From NCBI RefSeq assembly GCF_018446385.1, contig NC_056001.1, forward strand, positions 12,084,672 through 12,148,671: 64,000 bases of DNA, written 5' to 3'. Numbering within the stretch: the stretch's first letter is position 1; each line of letters begins with the position of its first letter. This stretch comes from Zingiber officinale (taxonomy: Eukaryota; Streptophyta; Magnoliopsida; Zingiberales; Zingiberaceae). The translations under genes were made by a program, and so were the position numbers. Shown in pieces: positions 12,701-22,965 of the stretch. Below the pieces are notes generated by a model. That model had not been told where the DNA came from, searched no databases, and worked only from the letters and a program-made list of their open reading frames with translations.

Positions 12701-13881
12701 CTTTACCCCTAGTGTAATGACCTTGTTGCCTTCTTTTACCCGCACACTCTCTTCACAGTCTCACACTCTCTCTGCGGGCTTCTTGCGGGAGCTGCTCCTC
12801 TCCCTTCCTCCCGCTGATGCTTCTTCCAACCTCGGCTCGCTTTTTATACTCCCTATGCAGAGCCAAGACGCAGTGCGTTCGCCCCATTGGCTCCTCAGTC
12901 TTCTGCTCCAATTCCGTACTGCACAACTCTCTGCTGGCCCAGTTGCATAATTAAGTAGTATTGATTTATTATGGAAAACAATTAGTAGAGGAACCATAGG
13001 TCACTCATGACTATTAACAGTTCTAATGTAAACAGAGCGAGCTCTGACGTCTGTGAGAGCTCGCGGGTCCTTTTCTTCCAAGGAACGAACTAATGAGAGC
13101 GTGACAGCTCTCGGCATCCAGCTTTTCTTTGATCATGGAGTTAGGAGGAGGAGGAGCAGCAAGTAACAACAGGAATAAAGAAGGAGAAAGAGAGGAAATG
13201 GCAAAGTTTGCATGATCAAGCAAGAAAGAGCTAGTGTGGGTGGAACGGAGGAGGCGATTGTATTACTAATACAAAACATAGTCACTCATCCAATAACAAA
13301 GACTCGACCTTTTTACTGTTCCTACTCTACCTGATCAAATCAAGTTAACTGTTGTAGCTTCTCCTCCCTCCGCGGATCCATTCCTCTGCCCAACAAAGCA
13401 TTCAAAGGGGAAGCAAGAGACACGTAGAGAAAGACCACCAAACTTTGAGCGATCTATATAAGCATGGCCTTCTTCCTGCAAGATCTAACACTAACCAGTG
13501 CAGATCTCAACTCCAGAAACCAAAACCAGAAAAAGAAGTAAAGTTCCAACCAAGTAATTAAAAAACAGATGCTTTAATTGAACCTCCGGCCAGATATAGG
13601 GGGCGAGAAATATCTAAATGCTGCGCAAGTTTGTTGTCCAACTATTTGTCGAATTGATTGAGAGAATTAAAACTAAACCAGCGAAAGGGGATCCGTCACC
13701 TGTTGGTGGCGTACTCGTAGAGGCGGCCGCGGCTGGAGAAGACGACGAGGGCAACGTCAGCGTCACACAGGACTGACAATTCATAGGCCTTCTTGAGCAG
13801 GCCATTTCGCCGTTTGCAGAAGGTGACCTGCCTGTTGGTCGTGTTCTCAATCCGCTTTATCTCGATCTTCCCACGGCCCAT
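7146..13881 (-). CDS. AG: AGAMOUS-clade MIKC MADS-box transcription factor
   Basis: Seven coding exons on the minus strand: 13881-13700, 11473-11392, 7977-7916, 7832-7733, 7656-7615, 7525-7484 and 7316-7146. They sum to 681 bp, or 226 residues plus stop. All junctions are GT-AG, and the exon sizes 82, 62, 100, 42 and 42 are those typical of the AG clade. The MADS box starts [20 protein letters not shown] and includes [20 protein letters not shown]. The K domain contains [16 protein letters not shown] and [20 protein letters not shown]. The C-terminus has the AG motifs ([26 protein letters not shown]). Proteins of this clade bind CArG boxes as dimers or tetramers and specify stamens and carpels (class C) or ovules (class D). 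The C-terminus fits class C slightly better, but the class is not certain. The gene is intact, with a 2.2 kb intron after the MADS exon and a 3.4 kb intron after the I-region exon. Confidence 0.93.
7978..11391 (-). other. 3.4 kb AG intron, no gene seen
   Basis: This AT-rich intron lies between the I-region exon and the 62-bp K-domain exon. It holds a (TA)n run near 9710-9735 and poly-A/T tracts (9270-9290, 10840-10890). I see no transposon with clear ends and no protein-coding segment. Confidence 0.6.
11474..13699 (-). promoter_or_regulatory. large AG intron after the MADS exon (regulatory intron)
   Basis: This 2.2 kb intron occupies the place of the AG regulatory intron, which is known in angiosperms to hold LEAFY, WUSCHEL and repressor sites. 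Two CCATTGG sites, matching the LEAFY consensus CCANTGK, lie at 12616-12622 and 12884-12890, about 270 bp apart. A GC-richer island (12450-13560) stands out from the AT-rich rest and also contains inverted repeats around GAGCTC (13037-13064). No coding exon is seen in it. Confidence 0.55.
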
Positions 13882-13928
13882 CTTCGCCGCTGCCGCAGTT
13901 GCCGGTGGTGGCTCCAGCTTGCCGACCT
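13882..13928 (-). other. in-frame upstream part of the AG MADS exon (leader or N-terminal extension)
   Basis: Upstream of MGRGK the exon stays open in frame, reading [15 protein letters not shown], up to a splice acceptor TTTGCTCTAG at 13929-13938. Many AG-clade proteins have a short N-terminal extension of this kind, so translation may start in an upstream exon. A donor GTAAGAAAA at 14049-14041 would make a 121-bp intron (13929-14049) with an upstream exon ending at 14050. Confidence 0.5.
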
Positions 13929-14049
13929 CTAGAGCAAATTACAAAGATCAAAAACCAATAACAAAAAAAGAAGAAAAAACGCAAGTATATGGATTAGATT
14001 GGAGAGAACAAATTTGATATATGATGACAAAATTTGTTCTTTTTCTTAC

Positions 14050-14640
14050 GGGAGAAGCCCTGGAGTAGGAGGAAATCTTGGGCGACGGAAATAAGAAATC
14101 TTGAGGAGAAAAGATAAACGGAGACTGCAACAAGAAGCTTTCCAGATATCCTTAATCTTCTTGGCCTGAAGAATAAAGGAACTGAATTTACAGGGCTTGC
14201 AAAACTTGTTAACCTTCTCCCCTCCTTTTCTCACTTCACTGATCTCTTTTATCTCAATCGATGGCCCAACGAAAACACTTAGAGTGCCCCAGCAAATGAA
14301 TGAGGATTGGTAATGCAATTAAGTGCGGCATCCATTGCCATCAGCATCAGCTTTCATGGGCAACATCATGAGAGAGAAAGAGGAAAGGGACATGGAAAGA
14401 AAGAGTAGTCCAATTAATGGAGAGGAAGTGCTGTGACTGAGACATTGGCATGGGTTGCACTCAAAAAATATGGTGTGGATGAAGGAGAGCAAGGCATAGA
14501 GGGGGGACTCCATTGTCCTTTTCCTTCTTTCTTATTCACTTGGTTTAATTCCTTTTTTTTTTTACTTTCGATATTCCTCTCACTTCATCTCGCTATCACC
14601 CAAGATTTTGACGTCTCGTCAATCTTTGGCTAGGAGAAAA
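14050..14640 (-). promoter_or_regulatory. probable first (leader) exon and promoter of the AG gene
   Basis: The region upstream of the donor at 14049 has purine/pyrimidine-rich sequence typical of a plant leader. Small ORFs are present but none is clearly the coding start. The transcription start cannot be placed from sequence alone. AG genes commonly have an intron-bearing 5' leader, which supports the reading. Confidence 0.4.
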
Positions 14641-16137
14641 TTAATTAATTATAAGAACATGACATCTACCTTCAAGAACTCTACATATAACATGAGCCTC
14701 TTCCTTAATTCTCCTCCACGATCTCCTTCCTCTACTTCATCTACTTTCCTAGGATGAATTTGCTTCACTTAATTATAGTGAAAAAAAATGTTAAACTTGA
14801 GGATGGATGGAAGGGGAGATGCATGGATAGATAAAATGAATGAAGTGAGTAGCGAATAAGTTTGGAAGACGCAATGTGGTTTGTGCATATTAAAGATATT
14901 TGACGGTGTCATTGTCATGATTTAAAGGTGTCCCTTGTGAATGCCATTTATATCATTCCATGTGCCTGCAATGCCTTCAAAACCTATCCCACTTGCAACA
15001 ACTACAAGCATACATAGGAAGCCATAATTCTAGTTATTGGCCGCCATATGCATATGTTATTGTTGTTTGGCCTTCAATTTAATGTCTAGATCGTTTTAAT
15101 CTAATAAATGCGGTGATGCATTATTGGTGCCCGACTTAATTTTGTTTTATTTCTAAATTGTTTATCGAGATGCTTTTGAGATTGATGGAACTACTGAACT
15201 TTGTTCTTTATAAAAGAAAAAAATGAACCCAACTTTCTTCATCTTTTGTGAAAAAGAGAAAATATATATGCACATGTAACTTGCTACCGAGGAAGGGAGT
15301 TGGTGAAGAATTGTTTTTCTAGAAAAAATAATTGAAGAAATTTCAGTTAAAGTTAGGAAAATTTTATTTTGAAATTATGAAGACCAAGAGATTGAAGATG
15401 ATTTTTATCTATTTGATTTAAATAGAAGTAATGTAATAATATTGTTAACCATGAAATACTTTGAAAATATATAGGGTAACAAAATTATGTGAAATGTATA
15501 TTTGGACTATAATAGTAGTATAGTTATAATGATCAGATGAAATGTCTAGTCTTAAAAAATATGTATGGAATTAAAGAAAATACATTAGCGGTAGGTGTTT
15601 TTGATATAAGAATAAACAATAGGAAGGTCCTAAATGTTGAAAAGTGTCTCTAATCTTCAAAAAGGATGTTGCCAAAATATGCTTTCCACATAGCAATCGC
15701 ACAACTACGTCAATAATTAGTCAACGTAATGAAAATCTCATTAAAGAGATTTAGGAGGGTTGACCCATGCAACATCTGATGAAAATCTCCCATCTAAAAT
15801 GGTAGCTAGCTAGAGCTAACTTTAAAAAGTCAACAGAGTTTGATATATACACATTTTTTAGAACTACGTTGGATATGAACCTAACTCTGCTGGTGTCTTG
15901 TTTTCTCATCTATCATCTGACACCTAATTTTTTGTTAAAGTAATGCGCGGACCAGAAAGGAGCACAAACGACTAAGGTTCTTCAAGTTAGGTATTGATGG
16001 CGGAAGGTGCAAGTGCAACAAGAAAAGAAGAGGTTGACATATATCTCGCATCAAGTCATTAATGCGTATGCATAAATATTGGTTTAAGTTGCTGCATGCT
16101 TGATTGTGCATGATCAACTACCTTAATTGATCAAGTC
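14641..16137. promoter_or_regulatory. spacer between the divergent AG and QRT1-like genes
   Basis: About 1.5 kb of AT-rich sequence separates the AG leader from the pectinesterase start codon. Both genes point away from it, so it must contain at least the pectinesterase promoter. I see no transposon or RNA gene in it. Confidence 0.5.
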
Positions 16138-17606
16138 ATGCCGCTCTCGTCTCTCGATCTCTTCACGGCATCTTGTTGCCTGGTTCTTCTTCTCGGACAT
16201 GCAACCATTTGTCAGGGGTCGCCATCGCCGCGGGTCTTTCCCGGACGGCGGAGATATATTTCATGGGCTGATTTGAACGTGAGAAACCACTCGAGGTACT
16301 ATTCGGATGCCAAATATCGGATCTCCGGCAGAGTCATTTTGGTCTCCAAGGACGGCGCAGGCGATTCAAGGACCGTGCAAGGGGCAGTCGACATGGTCCC
16401 AGACGGAAACGATAACCGAGTTAGGATTCTCAAAAGTCCGGGCGTTTACAGGTGATTCAATATCTAGCTAGTCTGATAAACTTTCTTGACATTTCAAGGA
16501 TAGCTATGTTACGTTCATAATTTCACAGGGAGAAAGTAGTAGTTCCTGAGACAAAGCCTTACATTTCATTCATCGGGAAGGGTAGCTCAGAAACCGTGAT
16601 CACGTATCATTTAAGAGCAGCGGATCGGTATTCCAACGGCCAAGCTGTTGGAACCTACGACTCTGCTTCAGTCGCCATAGAATCGAACTTCTTCTGTGCG
16701 AATGGAATTACTTTTCAGGTAATAAAGTTAATCACACATAATTCGTTCAGCCTTGCGCTTTTCCATTGATTGCTCGAACGCGATGGGATAATCTATAGAA
16801 CACAGCTCCAGCTGCGAAACCAGGGGAAGAAGGAGGGCAAGCAGTGGCACTGAGACTGACAGGAGACAGAGCCATGTTATATCGTTGCAGGATATTGGGA
16901 TCTCAGGACACACTCTTCGACCACCTCGGCCGGCATTATTTCTTCCAGTGCTTCATCCAAGGTTCCATCGACATCATCTTTGGCAGTGCCAGATCCTTGT
17001 ATCAGGTAAAGAAGCAAACCGGATCTCCATGGTGAGGGATTAAGCAGAGGATATCTTAAAAGTTGTTTTGGAGCAGAGTTGCAGCCTTCACTCGGTTGCA
17101 GAAAGCTATGGAGCAGTGGCGGCATCGCAGAGGAACTCCCCGTCCGATAATTACGGCTTCTCCTTCGTTGACTGCAAGCTGAGTGGGACGGGGAAGGTGT
17201 ATCTGGGAAGAGCATGGGGGAGATACGCGACGGTGGTGTACTCCAATTGCCAATTGGAGGGCATCGTGCTGCCTGAAGCGTGGAGCGACTGGGGAGACGC
17301 GTCACGGAGAAGGTATGCATGGATTGATTTATTTGAATCCTGTAATATTTCAACTTAAATGGGTAATAATTTCACATTTAATATGAGTACTTTACCAGTG
17401 GAGACTTGATGAATTAATGAGTAGTGTAATCGCTTTGTTGTTTAATTAATCATGGCAGGACAGTGTACTTCGGGCAATTCAACTGCAAGGGAGAAGGTGC
17501 TGAGTTGGGAGAGAAGGTGGGCTGGGCGAGATCACTCAGCTACGTGGAAGCTAAGTCGTTTCTTGACAGGGGATACGTCGATGGGGAGCAATGGCTGGAT
17601 CTTTAA
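16138..17606 (+). CDS. QRT1: pectinesterase (pectin methylesterase), QRT1-like, no PMEI pro-domain
   Basis: Five exons: 16138-16451, 16529-16718, 16799-17005, 17077-17312 and 17459-17606. They give 364 residues, all with GT-AG junctions. An N-terminal hydrophobic stretch (about residues 8-26, LFTASCCLVLLLGHATIC) fits a secretion signal. Family motifs are in order: GVYREKV, QAVALR (Q182), QDTLFD (D205), DIIFG (D226) and LGRAW (R282, W284). The catalytic aspartates and arginine are thus present. The enzyme removes methyl esters from homogalacturonan in the cell wall. Segments such as ISWADLNV, TVQGAVDMVP, KPYISFIGKGS and the LGRAWG variant match the QUARTET1 type, which lets pollen tetrads separate in Arabidopsis. 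There is no inhibitor-like pro-region, as expected for this type. The second D motif reads DIIFG rather than DFIFG. Orthology to QRT1 rests on motif recall; related PMEs without a pro-domain are the alternative. Confidence 0.9.
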
Positions 17607-17933
17607 TCGGCCATGAGCCTGAATATTCAATTCTTGTGATTGTTGAACACTTGAGTCTGCAATATTCCTTTTTGGTTCCTCTAGAAGTGACAGTTTCATA
17701 GTAATTCATTCGAATAACTAATATTTATGTTCTTTAAAATTATATTAACCAAAGCCTTTATTTCTTGTTTTTGCACTCTCAATGGAGATAGTAGGCATGT
17801 AAAACCTTTTATAGACCCTCCATATTTAACTAATTAGAGATCCTCCGTGCAAATATCATAATCCATAACTAACAATGTGTCATAACATAATTCAGCGCAA
17901 CTAACACTTGCTACTATATTTTTACATGCATTA
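17607..17933. other. convergent intergenic spacer
   Basis: This 327-bp AT-rich stretch separates the 3' ends of the pectinesterase and GIL1-like genes, which converge here. It presumably holds both 3' UTRs. No other feature is seen. Confidence 0.6.
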
Positions 17934-19388
17934 TTATGAGCATGGATCCGCAGGGGAGAGGAAGACCTTGCATTGAATCAGCGTCGAGCACACCTTGAAC
18001 CCAGGAACTACTGTGAACCCGACCGAGGTGGGTCGATGGCCGTCATTGTTGTCCACTACGCTCTCCATGTACACCTCGGAGAATCGGTTGCCTCGCTGAA
18101 CTTGGAAGATGTGCCGGTCGGACTCTTGCTTGAACGAGAAGAACAAGGAGTGGAGGAGCCACACTCGCCTAGCCATCTTGACAAAATGTGAGTAGAATGC
18201 TGAGTTTGGGAAGCCCCGGCCAGAGCTTAGCATGGCCCTCCTGTGATCAAGATTGCCAAAGAACGATTCTTCCATCTTTGGATGCACAAGTTCCAGATAC
18301 TTCGACCTAAAGAAGCTTGCGATTGCTGAGTGTTGACTGAGCTTCTTGATTTGTTCAACATACCTCAGCTGGCTGAATTCTTGGAAGAACTCCTGTGAAC
18401 TCCATTGTAGCCTGTCTTCCAAGGCAACAAGATTGAAATTTTTGCGGTGGAAGTTGGAGAACATCTTATTACCCACATACGACTCATACGCAAATATCCT
18501 ATGATCAGGCTTCTTCCACCGAAACACATCAGGTTGGATTGTGGTGGCAGCAGCATTAAGATCCCAACCAACTGACTCCATTTCATTCTCCATCAATTTT
18601 ACAAAAGTTCTAATAGATTTATAGGTGCACCGAAGAATGGCAAGGAAATGGGTGGGGTTTAAGCCGGAGGGATGCAGATCAACCAAGGCTGAAATTGAGC
18701 GACCGGGATGGAGCTTCAAGTCCAAAGCTCGATTCTTTTTCTCTACCTCAAGGAGCTCAGCCTGCAGTGAGAACCTCTCAGAATCCTTGAGCTTGAGGTC
18801 AGCCTTCAACTTGTCTATTGTGATCCGATAGGTCTTGATTAGATTGTGCTTCTCTTTGATTTGAGCAGCGACGACTCTGTTAGGGTCACAAGCAAGATGC
18901 GGGATGACCAAGTGGTTATTGTAGTAAGCCTGCTTGAGCTCTGAGACTCGTTTGAATTCAGCAACAATTGCTAAATCAGAAGACTGTATCATGTCAGGAT
19001 TATATGGAGACTGTGCTAATTGGAGCTGCGCATAGAAAGCTTTAACCGCAGAAATGCTCGCGAAAAGGTTTGCTAGGAGGGATTCCATGGCATCTTTCTC
19101 TTTCAAAAAGAGACTTTCTTGCTGCTTCTCATGTTTGTATTTGCAGAAACCATTATCTAGTGCGAGGATGGACTTGCCACTGAAGTTCTGAGACAGCTTA
19201 ATCTTGTGGATTGAATCAGCATCCTCATCAGGAGTAGAGTAAGCACAACCAGCAGAACTTGCAGAAGGGCCGCGGAGATGGAGGATCTTGTTGAAGGTCC
19301 AAGGCTCCGATCTATAGGATTCCATGCCTATTCCTGTTGCAGATTGGAAAGAAATTCCACTAGAATTAGACTCAAAGATGGCCAGCAA
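17934..19388 (-). CDS. GIL1: GIL1-like protein (DUF641 family)
   Basis: A single uninterrupted coding exon of 484 residues. The DUF641 signature begins at residue 101 (MESLLANLFASISAVKAFYA) and continues through LAIVAEFKRVSELKQAYY. A charged, heptad-like helix follows (about residues 190-250, KLKADLKLKDSERFSLQAEL), then the C-terminal GIL1/IRKI-type region ending PGFKVCSTLIQCKVFLSP. GIL1 of Arabidopsis (gravitropic in the light 1) is needed for red and far-red light to randomise hypocotyl growth direction. Family members are plant-specific and the biochemical role is not settled. Length agrees with GIL1 rather than the longer IRK-interacting protein. The first ATG is at 19388; a second in-frame ATG 21 codons later (MESYRS) is a possible start. 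Confidence 0.88.
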   Translation of the reverse strand: MLAIFESNSSGISFQSATGIGMESYRSEPWTFNKILHLRGPSASSAGCAYSTPDEDADSIHKIKLSQNFSGKSILALDNGFCKYKHEKQQESLFLKEKDAMESLLANLFASISAVKAFYAQLQLAQSPYNPDMIQSSDLAIVAEFKRVSELKQAYYNNHLVIPHLACDPNRVVAAQIKEKHNLIKTYRITIDKLKADLKLKDSERFSLQAELLEVEKKNRALDLKLHPGRSISALVDLHPSGLNPTHFLAILRCTYKSIRTFVKLMENEMESVGWDLNAAATTIQPDVFRWKKPDHRIFAYESYVGNKMFSNFHRKNFNLVALEDRLQWSSQEFFQEFSQLRYVEQIKKLSQHSAIASFFRSKYLELVHPKMEESFFGNLDHRRAMLSSGRGFPNSAFYSHFVKMARRVWLLHSLFFSFKQESDRHIFQVQRGNRFSEVYMESVVDNNDGHRPTSVGFTVVPGFKVCSTLIQCKVFLSPADPCS

Positions 19389-20112
19389 GAGAGCAAAGTG
19401 TACTACTTTAGGTTGAGTTTTTCTCCAACTTTAAAGAGAATATACATACAAAAGAGGAGGAAAGCCAAGTAAATGGCTAAAAGAAAGAGAAAGAAAGAAC
19501 AATGACATATTCGAATCATAAAAAGGTAGAAAGATCGGAGAGTTTATGATTTCTTTGGTACATCGGATTCCTCTGATTGATTTGGAACAATAACACTTAG
19601 GATGTCTCCCCCACGATGGGTAGAGGAATCTTTAAAGGACAGAATACCTTTGGCGTATGCATAATTAGGTGGAAGAAAGTAGACGAAGGCCACACTCGTA
19701 TGTCTGGATGATTAAACTCAGACCACGGTTCCCAGAAATGACATATTCTTATTCCAAGAGTATACAGTGAGCTCATGGATCAGCGGAATTCTTCTTCTAA
19801 GCAAGATAGAGGTGATCCTAAAAGCCCTCTTAAATTATATGATAGAAAAGATACAAGAATAAAAAGGCACATCCCCACAACTTTGCCTTTTTATGAGGAC
19901 CGAAAAACACTAAAGAATATGCCATCAGTCGAATTCAGAGGATACTGACAGAATCAAAACAGGTTTAAAATTATAACAAACCAACCAATCTATGTGTCAA
20001 AGACTAATCTCCCGCAGACAAAAAATTAGTGAAGACGAATCATCATGCTTTTCAAAGAAAGAAGACAATCATCATGCGATCATCGGAAAGGCGGGACCTT
20101 GTGCGCATACCC

Positions 20113-20345
20113 GTGCTTTCGCCAGGCACCACCGGCGAGGACGGAAATAGCGACAGCGGAGACCCCAAGCTGGAATATTTCAGGGAGACTCCGCCTTCCT
20201 CTCGTGTCTCCGATGGAATCCGTGCTCGCTTGACCTCGGAAAGAGGATAAAGGTGGCGATTAGAGAGACGAAGGAACGAGGAGGAAGGCGGGAAGGACAG
20301 TGGAGTGAAATGAGTAGATGGAGCAGAGCGAGCGTTTGCGCATTG
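20113..20345 (-). other. probable 5' leader exon of the GIL1-like gene
   Basis: On the minus strand a pyrimidine-rich leader-like segment (CTCTCTAATCGCC, TCCTCCTCGTTCCTTCG) ends at a donor CACGG/GTATGCG near 20113. A matching acceptor TTTCTTTTAG lies near 19470, just upstream of the GIL1 start codon. The intron would be about 0.64 kb and wholly in the leader. This is inferred from splice motifs and composition. Confidence 0.4.
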
Positions 20346-20642
20346 GAAGACGCTAAAAAGGGCCTCGGGTTTTGGTTGTAACTACCCAAAATACCCCTGA
20401 ATAACCATGCTTATTACAAACCCTTCCGTATATCATTGGACTGTGTAGTGTGTATCAGTGTATGGGTTTAAGGCGAGGGTAGAAAAGGTATACGCTCAGT
20501 TCGAGGTTGACGGAACACAGTATCTTCCAGCTGCATGTGCATCTCAGGTGGGATTTTTTTGTCGTCTGGATTTAATTTAGCAGTAAATCTTGTTGGATTT
20601 TTATCTTTCAAACATACAAATATTTGTATGTATAGGTAAATA

Positions 20643-20701
<59 letters not shown>
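20643..20701. repeat. (TA)n microsatellite
   Basis: A nearly perfect run of about 28 TA units. A smaller TATG/TATA run follows at 20723-20743. Confidence 0.95.
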
Positions 20702-20703
<2 letters not shown>

Positions 20704-20945
20704 ATATTACTAAATTACTCATGTATATATATGTATGTATATATTTTGGATGGTTAAATTTTGATCATTTAGTATTATCCTTAATTGAGAGGTATGAGGT
20801 TTCTTTTAAAAGAAAGTCGAATAATTATATTTCTACGAAGGAATAATTGGGAGGGTGATGAGTTGTTCAGAAGAGTGTGAGTTGAAACTAGGAAGACATG
20901 ACAAGCGTAAAATTTTGACTCAGACATAGCGTCCCATTTTTTTAA

Positions 20946-20970
20946 AAAATGAAATGAAATGAAATGAAAT
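20946..20970. repeat. (AAATG)n short tandem repeat
   Basis: AAATG repeats five times in a row in an AT-rich intergenic region. Confidence 0.85.
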
Positions 20971-21203
20971 ACAAGCTTTGTTTTCGATATTTCTATTTCT
21001 ATTGACTCATTTGATCACCTCTACTTAGGGTTTTATGTTGTAAAAATGCCTTCTTTTTTGTTTTCTCAAATTAGTTTATAATTATTTTAAGATTACAAAT
21101 TTATATATTTTGAAAAAAAATGTAAAAAAGAGGTATATTTAGATTCCTTTTTTTTACTTATTAACTTTTTTTTTTCCTTTTATTATGGATATTTAAAGAC
21201 TTA

Positions 21204-21428
21204 GGGGGTGTTTGGTTGATGAATTTGAGAATGAGGGAATGGAATGATAGTAAAAGATAGTGTTTGGATTGTGAGTTTGTGAATGACATTTTGGGAATGA
21301 TTACTAAATTTATGGGAATCAACCAAACCCATATAACTTGATGGGTTTCATTTCCATTCCTATTCTCATTCCACCCTACTATCAAACTCATATTCATAGT
21401 CATTTCCATCATTTAACCAAACGCCCCC
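21204..21428. mobile_element. Tourist-like MITE (PIF/Harbinger type), TSD TTA
   Basis: A 225-bp element with terminal inverted repeats GGGGGTGTTTGGTT and AACCAAACGCCCCC (one mismatch). TTA duplications flank it at 21201-21203 and 21429-21431. The interior is rich in GAATGGAATG/CATTCC, so it may fold into a hairpin. It encodes nothing. Such elements are moved by PIF/Harbinger transposases supplied elsewhere. Confidence 0.85.
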
Positions 21429-21431
21429 TTA

Positions 21432-22190
21432 TTATAAATCGATTCAACATCTGACCACCACAAATTTGTCCGATTTAAAACAAAAGGGAGAAAAGTCTGA
21501 TCTAGCTTAGATTCTCAGGTAGATTTTGTTTTAATATGGAAGCATAACTCTTTTAGTTGGTACTATGTAAGTTATTGTATGTCCTAGTGCATATCAAAAT
21601 AGTTATAAGATGATAGATTCATAAAATTGAGTAAGGATTAAATTCCGATAAAGATTAAGGAATTATTTTTCCATGAGATGACTAGTTTTAATTTTTTGAT
21701 TTATTTTCTCCTAATAGTGTAGAGTAGTTATGGGGGGCATCAAGGAAATGGATTTTACCTTTTATAGATTATGTAGACGATTGTTTGTATTTGAAATACT
21801 ATCTCTTGATGTATCTTTTTAGTGACAATGAAGGCAAACCAAAAATTAATTTCTTACCAGGGAAAAGAACTTCATTCATACATCATTCACATTACGTTTC
21901 TAAATTATATAAAAGGAAAATAAATTACAGGGTCAGTTTATAGTCAACTATTAAATAGTTAAAGAGTGGAAGGAGATTTTTCCCTAAACACATGCATCCA
22001 TCGGGAATTAATGCTGATCCTATTGTAATAAATTTGGCATCATCTAATCAATTGCGCACCTCGTGGGGACCTTACAAGGGAAACCAAAATTGTATTGCAA
22101 ATGGAAATCAATTCACACTTTCAATTGAAGGATCGAAAGATGTGATTTTGGGAGGGGGGGTGGTGAATATCGCACGTTAAAATCTTTTTC
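21432..22190. other. AT-rich spacer, no gene recognised
   Basis: Only short ORFs are present. One of 62 residues at 21992-22180 has no recognisable domain and I do not support it as a gene. Confidence 0.45.
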
Positions 22191-22199
22191 TTTTGAAAC

Positions 22200-22620
22200 G
22201 TTAAAACAAGAGTAGTGCAGAGGAAAATAAATAACTCATTTTGATTACTTGGTTCGGAGCCTAGGTCAACTCCTACTCCAAGATCCGTGATCTCTTGATC
22301 ACACCATTCGACAATCCACTAAAACTCTTATTTCTAAAACCTTCGGAAGAAGTAATTCGTACAGATAAAAAGTCTAAGATAGTAACAACCTACTATCTTA
22401 TTTGAATTTAAGTACAATGCAAGCTAAGTTAAAATTATACCGAACAAATATGAAGCGATGAAGATCATCGACATTTTATCGGAGTAGTAGCTTGCTTGAG
22501 GATGTAATGCAGAGCTGCAGCACGAACTGAGACTTTGCAGATAGATGAATAGAAAACTTGATTGTTTTGGTTAAGTATTTTTTAGGAACCCATGTTTGGA
22601 CTTGATTTATAATATTTTGA
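22200..22620 (-). mobile_element. truncated copia LTR fragment, minus orientation
   Basis: The segment GTTCGGAGCCTAGGTCAACTCC followed by a GATCTCTTGATC block and a leader-like stretch parallels the R/U5 part of the element B LTRs (41300-41540 and 49770-50010). It lacks LTR ends, so it is a remnant. Confidence 0.5.
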
Positions 22621-22654
22621 CTAATTAAAGACAGGTATGTTTGTTGGTTTTGTT

Positions 22655-22825
22655 TGGTTTATAGTCAAGTTCTGATTTATTGTACACAACTCATTGCGAC
22701 CCAAATACCATATTTAGACACTTGGATCCCAGTTCAAACTTTTCCAACGTTCTCTTAAGTCGCTCGACTTGACCTTTCAAGTTGAAATTTTTTTCCTCAA
22801 GTTTTGCAACTTGAGTTGAAGTTCC
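22655..22825 (-). pseudogene. copia gag C-terminal fragment
   Basis: The minus strand resembles the coiled-coil end of the element B gag (KEN-NLKNQL-, LEKF-LGSK, then FGSQ/LGTQ-like). It has frameshifts and stops. It sits directly against the LTR starting at 22826, so that copia probably inserted into it. Confidence 0.5.
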
Positions 22826-22965
22826 TGTTGATGCAGGTTGCACTAACGGTCTAACTCAGATTTTGATGAATGACAAAGTAAGTTAAGTTAGGTTAGGTTT
22901 AATGTGATCTAACGATTTAACTAAGTGTGCAGGGGAAGTCCAGATAGGTTGTCAGGCTGACTGGA

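Noticed and set aside
13614..13850. An ORF overlapping the AG MADS exon in another frame
   Set aside because: It is a shadow of the MADS exon on the same strand. The MADS frame has clear domain and splice support.
21992..22180. A 62-residue ORF
   Set aside because: No domain, no splice context and located between transposon remnants.
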